A stretch of DNA of 64,000 nt from Owenia fusiformis (taxonomy: Eukaryota; Annelida; Polychaeta; Sabellida; Oweniidae), in assembly GCA_903813345.2 (NCBI GenBank), contig CAIIXF020000004.1:6345525-6409524 (forward strand), read 5' to 3'. This document shows positions 36,151 through 48,500 of the stretch, in pieces; position 1 is the stretch's first letter, and every line of letters starts with the position of its first letter. Both the position numbers and the translations under genes were made by a program. Under the pieces are notes generated by a model. It was not told the DNA's origin and did not search any database. It saw only the letters and a list, made by a program, of their open reading frames with translations.

Positions 36151-37934
36151 ATGTTGCCGTTCGTTCTCCTCTTCGCCGCCGCTTTGGCCAGTGGTCCCCC
36201 AATCGTCCTTGACGACCCAACACTCTGTCTTCCAAGTGGTTACATCTCTGGTGTAGATTTTGGATTGGACTGTTGTACTTTCGTTGTATGCGACAACGCT
36301 AGGCTCAACAAGACTGGCTTCCAGGGAAAATGCATGGGAGGAACCGTATGGAATCAAGCTCTCTTGGTCTGCGATGATGCTAAATATGTTCCCGACTGCG
36401 ACCCAACAACATGCGACGGTACTCACTATTTATCTGTTGTAAAAATATCATTGCATATACATGCATTTTGACAAGATGTATACATGTTGAACAATAGGAG
36501 AGTTTGTAACGTTTCACATATTTATGTTGTCTTCAAACAAAGTGACAATTCATACATGGTCATATATGAAAACGTAATAGACAAAGACACGTCAAAACAT
36601 ATTTTACATGTTTATGTCATATATCATTGAATTATTGCTTGTAGTCCCAAAGAGAACCAATGCCGAGTGCGCCGATCCTCAACCTTCTGGTACCACATGT
36701 TGTGTAGGACAGAACAGAGAGAATGGCAAGAACGGATACGAGCCAGTCTTCACCGCTGGATCATCACCTGAAAATTTCATCCGTGGAAATGACCGTGAAG
36801 AACAATCTTGCCCATTCGGCCAGGTCTTCGTCCTGGAATCATGCTGTTGTGAATACGAATGTGAGAGTTTAACTATCTTCTACTCATACAGCTCATCAGC
36901 TTTGTAAAATTAAAGATTTGATAATTTGAAGATATCTGCTCGAAATAATCTTCTAGAAAACATCGAATTCAAGCTCATTAAAGTTATTAAATCGTTTTAT
37001 TTCCAGACGCCTTTGTCGAGCCATGCACTGACACCAGCGGATATTACTTCGCCAACCCCGAGGACGGATGTTGCTCATACCTTCAATGTTGGGTCAACAG
37101 AACCGGATTCGACGTCGTACCATGCATGGCACCAAGTGTGTGGAATGACGATAACAAAACTTGTGACATCGTCAACAATGTCATGGACTGCATGGGAGTT
37201 GATTGTGGACCTGAGATGACTGACACCCCATGCCCAGACACCTTCGATGGTAGGTTCTATGAAATAATGTTATCATTAAAATGATGACTACCGTCTTCAT
37301 TAATAGAAAATGAGTAACAACATTGCATATGATTGAAAAAATATTTTGGTTCGATTGCAATATAATCAGCTATATTCACTTTTACTCGCTTACAGTATTG
37401 ATATATACACATACCCTTTAGAATGTATTTACAAAAGAAAAAAAATTCAAATAACTTGTTATATAACCTAGAATAATCGGGAAATTGTCCAGAATTAAAG
37501 TCATGTTTTATTAAAGTTTTCGATAATAGGCACGGCATGGAATGAGGAGCAAACATATACATTAAACTTTTTAAAAATCGAAAGTTACTCCCCACAGCTC
37601 TAATTTTCCAGTTATTTTAACCACTGCACTCGATAACATGTCGTTGTCATGATGAAAATAGGTATTTTCCCCCTAATCAAAAATGTAAAAAAAACGTGAA
37701 AGTATAACTACTTATACCAATTAATCACGTTTCAATATTTCTCATTCAGGAGACTGTTGCCGAAATGGATTGTTCTACACACTTGGCCCAGATAGTACCC
37801 AGTACACCATCGCTGGAGCAGAGGGAAATGACAATGATCGTCTCCTTTGTTGCCCAGTAAACATGGCCGGAGAGCAGATGGTCTTCAACGCTGACCCCGA
37901 TGTCTGTTGCTGCGAGGTTGAGGAGATCTTCTAA
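36151..37934 (+). CDS. CBM14-b: secreted cysteine-rich protein, two CBM14 domains
   Basis: Coding exons 36151-36418, 36645-36860, 37007-37249 and 37750-37934 (TAA) join in phase 1 each time and give 303 residues. The acceptor TATATTTCAG ends at 36140. Residues 1-15 are a signal peptide (MLPFVLLFAAALASG). CBM14-1 follows with cysteine spacing C-x14-CC-x4-C-x13-C-x12-C-x8-C. Next come a module from GTTCCVGQN to LESCCCEYE, CBM14-2 (CCSYLQC, NRTGF, CMAPSVWNDDNKTCD), and a final module from GDCCRNGLFYTLG to DVCCCEVEEIF. This is a duplicated two-module design. Chitin binding is known for the family and not shown here; the CCC modules are unrecognised. N-glycosylation motifs NKT and NRT fit a secreted product. 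Very similar to CBM14-c. Confidence 0.92.
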
Positions 37935-39735
37935 ACTCTCCTTAATATAGAGAACTAGTTTTTGCAATGTATTGATCTAAGATAAAATATACATTTATAA
38001 AATAGTCTTACTAATTATATAAGGCATTAATAGTTATTTATTTAGTTGAGAAAAAATGTGTTGCTATTTTACAAACACAAAATACATATTTATCGCTCAG
38101 TTATTGTTTATAAGTCTGTAGTGAAAAGAGTAGTCTGCCCCCCCCCCCCTTATCTACTTCTCCAACTACATGCTGGAAAGAAGATGGGGGGGATCAAGGG
38201 TCTTGAAGCAAGACTATGGAAATACCATGTGTTGTACAGTAAGCAAAACATGCGAACATTTTTTTTCTTATTCTACATTCCTGAAATCATCCTCTATTTG
38301 AAACCCTTTGGCGATCGAGTTTTTCAAATCACTTTGAGAATTTGGAAAATTGGTTACATTATGGGTTCCCTTAGACGTGTTCATATATAAAACTCTGGCT
38401 GAATTCAGGGACTTTGTCCTTACATGCAAATTTCAAACTTCCACACTACCTTTTGATATATGCAACCACATTTTCAGAGGATCAAAACACTTATTTCAAA
38501 AAGTTTAGTTAGTCACTGTTGTGATCCTATTCAAGTCAAAAAGAAATATTCCTGTAAACGAATTGTCAAACGATTGTAAATATTGACAAAAGATGAATGT
38601 TTTGGTCTGGTCTTAAAAGTATTGCATCTACTTTCTGCTAAGTATACCAGTAACATTTTCTCAAATAAAGATGTATGAAAGAAAATATGTAATGATTTGG
38701 GATATCAGTTATTTTAGAAAACTATATGAAACGGTTTAGATTTATCCGTATTATACTACATGTACGTGTAGCTCCGCATTATGGCCATTGCAAAATATTA
38801 CAAAATGATATATCCTCATACGCCGTCGCAGTATCCATTTTATTTTATAATTTCTGTATTGTTTAGCTTTTTAGGCTGAGCAAATTATCCATTCTTTCAA
38901 TAGTTCATGGTGAATTTACGAAATATATCAAGTTTCACATAGGTCGAGTTATTTATTTAAATGGAGCATGTAACGTTAATACGTTAATACGCCTGACATA
39001 CGCCTGACACTGTGAACGGCATATTGCATTTTTATGTCACCAACACTTGTTGTCACCCGTTAATACAATAATTTGGTCAGCTACTAATTTACAATTCTGA
39101 AACTTATTAGGAAACTTAAAAACGCTTGCCTAAAGTTTCCTAAATACCAAACTCTGATGTAGCTGAGTCAGTTAACATGAACGAACAGCAAGGGTTGAAG
39201 AGAATAAATTAAATTAAATTACGAAATGTAAAAATACTGCTACTTTTCGAAATCTTGAAGCTGGAGTAGGCTCATGGTATAGTGTATTGCAATGATTTTT
39301 GACCAGTGAAATAATTTTAGAAAATTGAATAATGTGATCAGAACAGTGTTCACTTCTTCCTTAGACATTTCAAATGTCAACTCAGAATATTTAATAGTCT
39401 TCTATTTAAGCCACAAGTTATTTTTCGCCATGACTGCCCAACTCATGAACTGATGTTTGAGAGAAGGAGACATCTATTCTGTGTATATGCGACACATGCT
39501 GCTATACCATTCTTCCATGGACCATATTTCAATATTTTAAATATTAACATATTTAGTTTTTTTGGCACATTTGATTGTTTCAAATTTTGATATTGATCAC
39601 TTGTATCCCCCGGGTACACAGAGGCTTTGAATAATCATTTCTGCCATTGAAGCACGATAAAATGTTGTTATTTATTGTGTAAACTTGATTTTAATCACCT
39701 ATAATTCAAGTAAATGCAATCCCTCGGGAAGGTGC
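37935..39735. other. Intergenic, CBM14-b to CBM14-c
   Basis: AT-rich, with no exon recognised. An open frame at 38046-38390 has no recognisable domain and spans a poly-C run, so it is probably chance. Confidence 0.45.
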
Positions 39736-39741
39736 GTTTAC

Positions 39742-39799
39742 TATAAAAGCTGTTGGCATTGTCTAAATTCAACAGCAATTGCTCAGAAGTCCGCATCAG
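39742..39799 (+). promoter_or_regulatory. TATA box and untranslated exon 1 of CBM14-c
   Basis: TATAAAAGCTG at 39742 is identical to the CBM14-b core promoter. The donor CATCAG|GTAAGT at 39800 ends a short untranslated exon. It would splice over 2.7 kb to the acceptor ATGCTTTAG ending at 42530, 10 bp before the start codon, the same leader length as in CBM14-b. Confidence 0.65.
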
Positions 39800-40049
39800 G
39801 TAAGTGAAAATGTTTAATATAAAAATAAAAAGTAAAATAAATAAAAAGAGACAATGAACAAAGTCAATGATTAACTTGAAACATGAAATACTGTATCCTC
39901 TGTAATCAGCGCCTTGGACGTTTAGAACATTCAGAATACTTCCTTCAGGCCAATATATAAAGCGCCCAGAATGAAGTGAAAAATCCCAATTTGTGGCAAT
40001 TTCTTTTGCCTAGAATGGCTTATTTGCAATACTAAATGTTTAGAAATAG

Positions 40050-40440
40050 AGGAATTTCTATTCAGCTTTGAAATTTCACAAGTTCTCGTTTTTGTAAAAT
40101 TTTAAGAGACTAGCACATTAAACCTTGTATTTTTTCTTCTTTTGTACAATTATGTCATTTAAATAATTTTCCATGACTTTTTAAAAAATTCTCCTTTGAT
40201 GAAATGCAACAATTCTATAGGTTTATTCGTTTGACAACCAACATTTTCATGACCAATCACAATATGTACATTGACAGGGTCATACCATAGTATGGCATTC
40301 AAAGTTTCAGACAGATTAAACCAACACTTTGTCATAAATCATTAAATTAAGTGATCTCAATTTACATGTGAATCAATGGCAGTCTGGCCCAAACAAAACA
40401 AAACAAAAAATAAACAAGGGTGACATCTATTATTTCAGCT
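40050..40440. repeat. Dispersed repeat, second copy of 28930-29420
   Basis: Shares collinear blocks with 28930-29420 (for example CAACCAACATTTTCATGACC and ATTGACAGGGTCAT). It lies in CBM14-c intron 1. Confidence 0.6.
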
Positions 40441-40878
40441 TGTTCAGTCATACCCCTTATTGAAATTGAAATATTTGGGTTATTGCTTGAAACTATTAAT
40501 GTCGTGTCTCGTTCCCTCCGTCTCTTTATTCGTTATGCAAATAGGAAAATATGCAAGGTATTATCACATTTCAATTGATTGAATATACAGGGAGTGCCAA
40601 AAAATTGTGCAAATTTTTTAGACGTCTAGAAAATATATTGAAATGCCTGTACAGGCGAATGCCGCGAAGAACCTAAATTGCATCCGATAGATTTGAACTC
40701 AGGACACTCTAAATATTGAAAAGTTTCAGATTCAGTCCATCATAAGTTAAAATATTGCAGGACTATAAGCCTCTGTGTGATTGATTACGTCAAATCGAAG
40801 GATGAGCCACATTTACGTACATATTTAAAAATACTGGTTGTGTTTGTTATTGTCTATTCTTTTTAGAAGTTGTTATAC

Positions 40879-41727
40879 CACCCTATGCAGACAGAGCCTG
40901 TGGGAAATATTGGGTGCGGCGCAAATGAGCGGAGGGTGCGGAGCTAACGGTCATTTTTGAATTTAAAATTGGGATATTTCTGAAACTAAGCCGTTTTGGG
41001 ACTTCAAATATGCCAAGATATGTGTACTTGACACCAAGATCAATAAAATTGTGAAAATAGTAGTGCAATTCATTTAATAGCGACGCAGTATGCCTTAAAC
41101 ATTTCCCAGACCTATATATTTTGAGACTATCCTTTTAATACTGCGTCCCCAGCATTCATAAAAAATGGTGTTCAAGATACACTACCCATGCAAATTATTT
41201 TTGCATCTTGGAAGCCAGACAGTATCTGTGTGCTTTTATAAAAATTCGGAAATGTTCTTCAGATATGAGCCCCCTCTAAATATTGGGTGCGGAGCAGCTC
41301 CATAAACGTACCTCCACACCCAATATTTAGAGGGGGCTCATATCTGAAAAACATTCCGAATTTTTATAAAATCACACAGATACTGCCTGGCTTCGAAGAT
41401 GCAAAAATAATTTGTATTGATAGTGTACCTTGAACACCATTTTTTATGAATGCTGGGGACTCAGTATTAAAAGGATAATTTCAAAATATATAGGTCTGGG
41501 AAAGGTTTAAGGCACACTGCGTCGCCATAGAATGAACTGCGCTACTATTTTCACAATTGTATTGATATTTGGTGTCAAATACACATATCTTGGTATATTT
41601 GAAGTCCCAAAACGGCTTAGTTTCAGAAATATCCCAAAATAAAATTCAAAAATGACCGTTAGCTCCGCACCCTCCGCTCATTTGCTCCGCACCCAATATT
41701 TCCCACAGGCTCTGTCTGCATAGGGTG
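40879..41727. mobile_element. 849 bp near-perfect palindromic (foldback) element
   Basis: Begins CACCCTATGCAGACAGAGCC and ends GGCTCTGTCTGCATAGGGTG. Both arms, about 410 bp each, are inverse copies with few differences, meeting near 41300 at a spacer of about 20 bp. A 5 bp target duplication, TATAC, flanks it (40874-40878 and 41728-41732). No coding capacity; non-autonomous. It lies in CBM14-c intron 1. Confidence 0.85.
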
Positions 41728-42349
41728 TATACATATTATCAATGATGCTGGAAGTATCACTTGATAACGATACTACTTCTTTATTCATTATGTTTTTAAA
41801 GGTAAGCATCCACGATGATTCTCTTTGTTGTTTGATAGGCTAGATGCACCAGTGTTTCCGATCGCGATAACATGTGATTGTAAAAATGAGTAGCTTGTTT
41901 GAATATATCTAGTGGATATTTCCGAAGCTCTTAATAGATCGATTGCATCTTTGCTTTTTTAGAATATTTACAAAAAATAACATCATTAGCTTCCCAGATA
42001 AGATGGAAATCGTCTTACGTGTAAACCATGCATTCATTTAAATCTTTTTTAGAAAAGTAATTTGACATGCCTCATACTACGGATCCATGTAGAATTATTG
42101 GAACTACTGATTGTTCAAAAATGTTATCCTTATTGAGAGTTTTAAACAAGTATTACCAAATGACCTTTGCTTATCACGCTTGGTCATACAGATAGTTCTG
42201 GGATCAAATAGACGTCCCTGAACGATTAATGGTCATTTGGGTATTTTATTTGACCGTGCGCGTCTTCGTCCCATCCTTTTCAAAAATATTTTTCTGTATA
42301 TTTGTTCTTTTATCAAATATGTACAGTATGGTCAATATTACTATTGCCA

Positions 42350-42520
42350 AACATCTGATAAATCTGCATAGTAACCACATCTGCATAGTAACCACATCTG
42401 ATAAGTCTGCATAGTAACCCCATCTGATAAATCTGCATAGTAACCACATCTGCATAGTAACCACATCTGCATAGTAACCACATCTGCATAGTAACCACAT
42501 CTGCATAGTAACCACATCTT
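42350..42520. repeat. 17 bp tandem array next to CBM14-c splice acceptor
   Basis: About nine units of CATCTGCATAGTAACCA, some replaced by CATCTGATAAATCTGCATAG variants. It ends about 10 bp before the acceptor ATGCTTTAG at 42530, so it makes up most of the region where a branch point would lie. Confidence 0.85.
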
Positions 42521-42540
42521 CATGCTTTAGCCCTTCCACT

Positions 42541-45500
42541 ATGTTGCCTTTGGTTCTCCTCTTCGCCGCCGCTTTGGCCAGTGGTCCTCCTGTCGTCCTT
42601 GACGACCCAACACTATGTAATCCAAGTGGTTACATCGCTGGTGTAGATCTTGGATTGGATTGCTGCACTTTCGTTGTATGCGACAACGCTAGGCTAAACA
42701 AGACTGGCTTCCAGGGAAAATGCATGGGAGGAACCGCATGGAACCAAGCTCTCCTGGTATGCGATGATGTAAAATACGTTCCTGATTGCGACGTAACAAC
42801 ATGTGACGGTACTTACAATTTGTATTTTGTAATAATTAATAAGGAAGTTAAGCTAAAGCTTTTGTAAGATAACGTATACGTGAACGTGTATAAGTAAGGT
42901 CCTCTGGGGATAAGTTGTCCATTTGTAATATTTATTTACCCGATTGAGATGTAAGGTATAAGAAAAATAGTATGTATGTCTCTGGATATATTATAAATCC
43001 ATTATATTACATCATGTTTTACTATTATGTTCACAAGTTCTCCAAAACGTGTAGCTTAACTTAACAATTAATCCAACAGCCCGAACAGGTTTATCAAATT
43101 TTCGCTTTTTACTGAAAATGATTCATAAACCGTTTTTTTTATCATATAAGAGTCTTCAAAAGCAATATTAATACGTCGTTGAATACGATATGCTTTCATT
43201 GTGATGTCATGTTATTTACATTTGAGGATTGGCTCCCAGATTGCAACATCGATATTCTGTCCCATATATGGGCATGTCGTGATACAAAATTCAAATTCAA
43301 ACAGCCGCCATTTTGTTCACTCAAACATTTGAATCGTGAATTTTGGTCTTATTTCCTCACGAAAAATTTCACAACTCACAAGGAATGATCGAGATATTGG
43401 TTCAAATATTGTGAACTGTTTATTTTGAATTTATAGTTGGTTTTAATTTCAGAAAATAACGACATTTGACGTTTTCATTGTTGGAATATATCGAGTTCCG
43501 ATCCAGGGAGCCAATCCTCCTTGCATTTGACTGGCATCCATTTTATCAACTTGTAGCAATCTACTAAATCGTCAAGAGTGTAGCCCAGGTATATAACCAA
43601 CTTGTTGAAATGACAGCGTTGGCATTTTTAAAAATTCGCATTTTTACTACGCGAGTGACGTCATGTGCTTTTGACTGGGCATTTTATTATCAACATTGTG
43701 TTAATTATATAGATGTCACTACGGAAACGCATATATATTTTTAAAGATAAATGTTTCATTTATTTGATAAGTTGTCATCATTAAGTGCAATACCAGGAAT
43801 ACGGTACCAACTGTATATAAGCATCGCATTATTATTCCTAAACAGGCGAGAAAAATGGCTCCGCAAAATGTTTGAGATTATGTTCGTAGTTACGAAAATG
43901 ATGACGTAGCATAAAAGTCTCCTTATCTGAGATTGGCCTGGTCTATTACGTCATATATTGGAATCTGCCTCATTCATTGGCGTTTGCCTCATCTATTACA
44001 GTTTACCTCGCCTACTAGAGTTTGCCTCATCAATTCAATGTTTCAATTCTTCCAATAATGAACAAGTATCAGATATTTCAAATCCTTAACTAACAATGAG
44101 TTAGGCAAAACAATTTATTCTAGTTTGTTAAATCATTATAAACGAGTAGAGACAAGTTTGGTGCTCGTAGTTGTTGTAAACAAATACAATACACACTAAT
44201 ACAGTGTGTCTCAAAAAAATGTTACACTTACAAAAAGTTCAATATCTTTCATAATTTTGACTTTTCTCCTAAAATATACTTTGGATACCAAAAGAGAAAT
44301 CTTTCTCGAATAATTTGATACCATCAGATTCAAAATCTGTCCTTGATTGGCTTCCCAGGACAGCTTTTAGTGTCCCATGGTAACATCTGACTTGCGCCAA
44401 CTTCTAAGTGATTGGATGGACTAAATGACAAAAGAGGAACAGTTTCTTTAACATTTAATTTTCTTCTGAGTAGAAGTCATTCTGTAATTTTCCTATTTGT
44501 CTTACTTAGTATGACCACTGGCCATGGGTCTATCCGCATAAACATGTGGTCCCCTCAACATGTTCTCCAAAGCAAATCTGAGGTACCCTTGCCCATGCGC
44601 ACATGCATTGCAATATCACACTGATTGCATCAATTATTCTTGCAGAAGTTCATTAAGGTCAGTTTCTGATGCTGTAAAGCGCTTTCAGAGGCCCTTCAAA
44701 AAATCAAGGGTGTAAAGTGGGATGACACTTGGAGCCAATCCATTGGGTAATTCAATGCTATCTTCTGATTTCCAAAGAGTTCTACCAAACGATCTGCTAC
44801 AGGCCTTTGCACCATCCTGTTGCCATCATACGTAACAACATTGAACACTATGACAATGAAATCTTGTATTTCTATCCAGGAAAGAAACAACTGGATCATT
44901 GATCAAATCAAGATATCACTGTCCACAGCATTCACACCAAAAAAGAATTGATCACTACATGTCCAACCACTGAGAAGTTGGCGCAAATCAGATTTCACAT
45001 GCGTCTGTAAAATCTGTCCTGTACAGCCAATCATGGACAGATTTTGAATCTGATGGTGTGGATTTATTCGAGAAAGACTGGTCTTTTGGTATCTAAGTAT
45101 ATTTTAGGGATAAAGGAAAAATCATGAAAGATATTGAACTTTTTGTAAGTGTAACATTTTTTTGAGACACACTGTATACCCAACACCTAGAAATGCAAAA
45201 GATACTTTGTTTGTCTAATTGTATTGTTTATAGTATATTTTTGAAAGTGCCTTACTAACATCTAACATTCAACCGATAAACCATTAATAAGGAACAGACA
45301 AATAAAAACAAATACATAATCATTACTAATAAGCCAAATGGGTTGCTCATGAACACCAAATGCAAGGTATAGTAGAGTGCAATAGTTTGAATCGTGGTGT
45401 CATCACTGCTGAATCACGAGCTTATATAAAAAAGGTATAGATATATAAGGGTTATGTACTGGGAGGTTTTGGATATGGGGTTTATCCAGAGGGAGATATG

Positions 45501-48500
45501 CATATCAACCTGAGGGACCGAAGGTAGATGTGCATATCTCACGAGGGATGAACCCAATATCCAAACCGACCGTACATAACTACTTTATCCTATACCAAGT
45601 AGAGTTTTCAGGGGCATATGGCCATTTCAATAGTACAAAGTGTAAAAATAAACAAATCATTCATATGCAAAGTCATTTTATTGCATTTCCACTACTTACC
45701 GGAAGCGGGAAGATTTGCACCGAAGTGGGAGATATGGCGGGAGATATGGAGGTTTTGGATATGGAAACCTCAAAATCAGGATACGGTATATATCTTACCA
45801 ACTTATCTCCCTAAAACTCTACTTGGCATAGGATAAAAACAAATATCTTCCAAGGTTTCCTTAAACTTATACAGGGTTCGTACACCTTTTTCAAAATGAA
45901 TTTCCCTGACAATTCCCTGACATTTCCAGGCAAAAAAGGAAATTTCCAGATCTAATTTTCCTCGCGCGCCCTCTAAAAAGTCTCAAACAACTGTATTATT
46001 CAAGACAAAAAGACTTATTATGAAACATTTGGGGTTTCTCCTTCAGTACCATTTCTCATGACTTAACTACTTGTAAAGGCAGTCTTTAGTCTTATTCACC
46101 AATTTATTCCTGATGCATTTTATTTTTAATATTACATATTCTACATTGCATAAGGCCAAAGGTAAACATACATGTACAGGGGCATAGCCAACAAGTATCA
46201 AGGAGGTGCATCTTTTGGGGTTTGCATCACTGTGAGCAAAGGAAAACCAGAAGAGGGGTACGGGGGTGAAATTTTTTCAAAATTGACAATTGTATCTGGT
46301 GCATTCTAAGAATTTCAAACTATAATTTGTTAATGTTTTGTAATGAATCCAATTGACAACTGAAACTTTAAAATTTTGATCTAAATCCTACTAGAAAAAA
46401 TAGCACCTAATGAAACATATTTCTATTGAATATTATCATTGTGAACATTATATGATGGCAATAACCTGGCATTACTATTGTCTTCTCCCTTTTGGGAAAA
46501 TTACACCAAAACAATTGACACCATATTAGAAATTCCTTCTCAAGTAGCATCACCAGATCACGAAAAGGCTAAGGCCTATGATACCAAATCAAATAATCAG
46601 TATTTTGTGTTATCAGGAATCAAATTTCTTTAAATTATCAAAAATTTCATAAAAAAATGGTGGCAATTTTAAATTCAGAGACCATCTTGAATATTTCTTC
46701 TTGAGCAGGTCCTTTGTCCCTAAGGCTACATCATACAAAATTTGAGCCAAAGTAAAATGCTGGGTTCATCTTTACAAGAAGAAAAATTTGGACCAAATTC
46801 AAAAACTGTTAATAGTACCCCACACACATTTTGGTTGCCTACTTCCATGTGCTAAGGTTTTCAAAATTGGCAAAGCCCCTGAAAGTTGAAAAGACTGACG
46901 TACGATTGGACTGTCGAACAGACAGCTTCTTAATATAAATACAATTTTACATTGTAAAGAGCTCCCAGAATTTTTTTTGTTTTTCACCTCCCCCCCCCCT
47001 CAGATTAACCCCTCATCAAACCATGAAATATATACCAGTAATTAACTTTGAATGGCCTAAGACTAAGCTTACTACATAAAAAAGCATAATTGTATTAAAT
47101 CATCTATACATGTACATTATTTTTATTGTTCGGTTTCAGTGTAATGTTCACACTGTTCTTACAAATAGACAATACCAGATCTAATGTCATTCAACCAACC
47201 CTAATGAAAAGATTTCCAATTTGTGGAAACAACTAGGTGATTTTGGATTTCACTTATATCCTGTCATAGCCCTAAAATGTATTTTGCTGGAACATTATTC
47301 TTTCAACATTGATACAAAATTCCCTGACATTTCCCTGACACATCTACTGTTTCAAAATTCCCTGTCATTTTTGGCCCTTTTTGACCTAATTTTAAAATTC
47401 CCTGACATTTCCAGCACCTGGAAAAATAAATCAATTTCCCTGACATTTCCAGGTGTGTACGAACCCTGTTATATTGTTGCTTTCAGTGCCAAAGAGAACC
47501 AATGCCGAGTGCGCCGATCCTCAGCCAACTGGTTCCACATGTTGTGTTGGACAGAACAGAGAGGGAGGCAAGAACGGTTACGAGCCAGTCTTCACCGCTG
47601 GATCCGCACCTGAATTTTTTATCCGTGGAAACGATCGTGATGAACAGAAGTGTCCATTAGGCCAGGTCTTTGTCCTGGAATCATGCTGCTGTGAATACGA
47701 ATGTGAGACTTATTTTTTGTTAACATTCATTTTAGAAGATTATATTACCAGAATTGGGATTATTTCATAGTTAACAAGTACATGCGTTTTAACAACTTCC
47801 AATACGGTGTATACACCTTGTTCGATGACAATTATTTGATTTAACAACGTCTGTCTCACATTAGCTTCGAATACTCAGTTCGCAGTCGCTTTTTCATAGT
47901 TGATTTTATCTCCAGATGCACCCGCTCCGCCATGCGATGACACAACCGGGTTCTACTTCGCCGACCCCGACGACGCATGTTGCACATACCTTCAATGTTG
48001 GGCCAACAGGACCGGGTTTGATACCGTCCCATGTATGCCACCAAGTGTGTGGAATGATGACAACAAAACTTGTGACATTAAGTATAACGTCATGGATTGC
48101 ATGGCTGCTGAATGTGGAGTTGAGATGACTGATGAACCATGCCCAGATTCCTTCGAAGGTAATTATTATGAATTTAGACATAGCTAGGCAATGTGTATCC
48201 GAATCCAGCCAATCTGAACACGCTATTGCATACAACTGCACTACATTTGCGACTAACAATCCCTCCAAGCTTATTTGTTGAATGGTTATCAAAGTGACAA
48301 TTTGATTACCATTACTAAACTTAGTACTTGATTCTGCTAACCTCGTACAATAGTTGAAACAACACTCGTACAATAGTTGAAACAACACTCGTACAATAGT
48401 TGAAACAACACTTTTTTTGAGGCGTGATCAGTCCGCAATGCACTGAGTCAAGGGCTTGAAGTATTATTTTTTTGAATGTAAAATCAGATAACTTTCATAT

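Noticed and set aside
36079-36426. Minus-strand open frame of 115 codons
   Set aside because: Shadow of the CBM14-b first coding exon.
42246-42539. Minus-strand frames with repeated CRCGYYADVVTMQMWL-type peptides
   Set aside because: Translation of the 17 bp tandem array in several frames; not a gene.
47221-47613. Open frame of 130 codons
   Set aside because: Runs from transposon sequence into exon 47487 in the wrong frame.
47906-48388. Minus-strand open frame of 160 codons
   Set aside because: Antisense to the well-supported CBM14-c exon 47916-48158, with no domain of its own.
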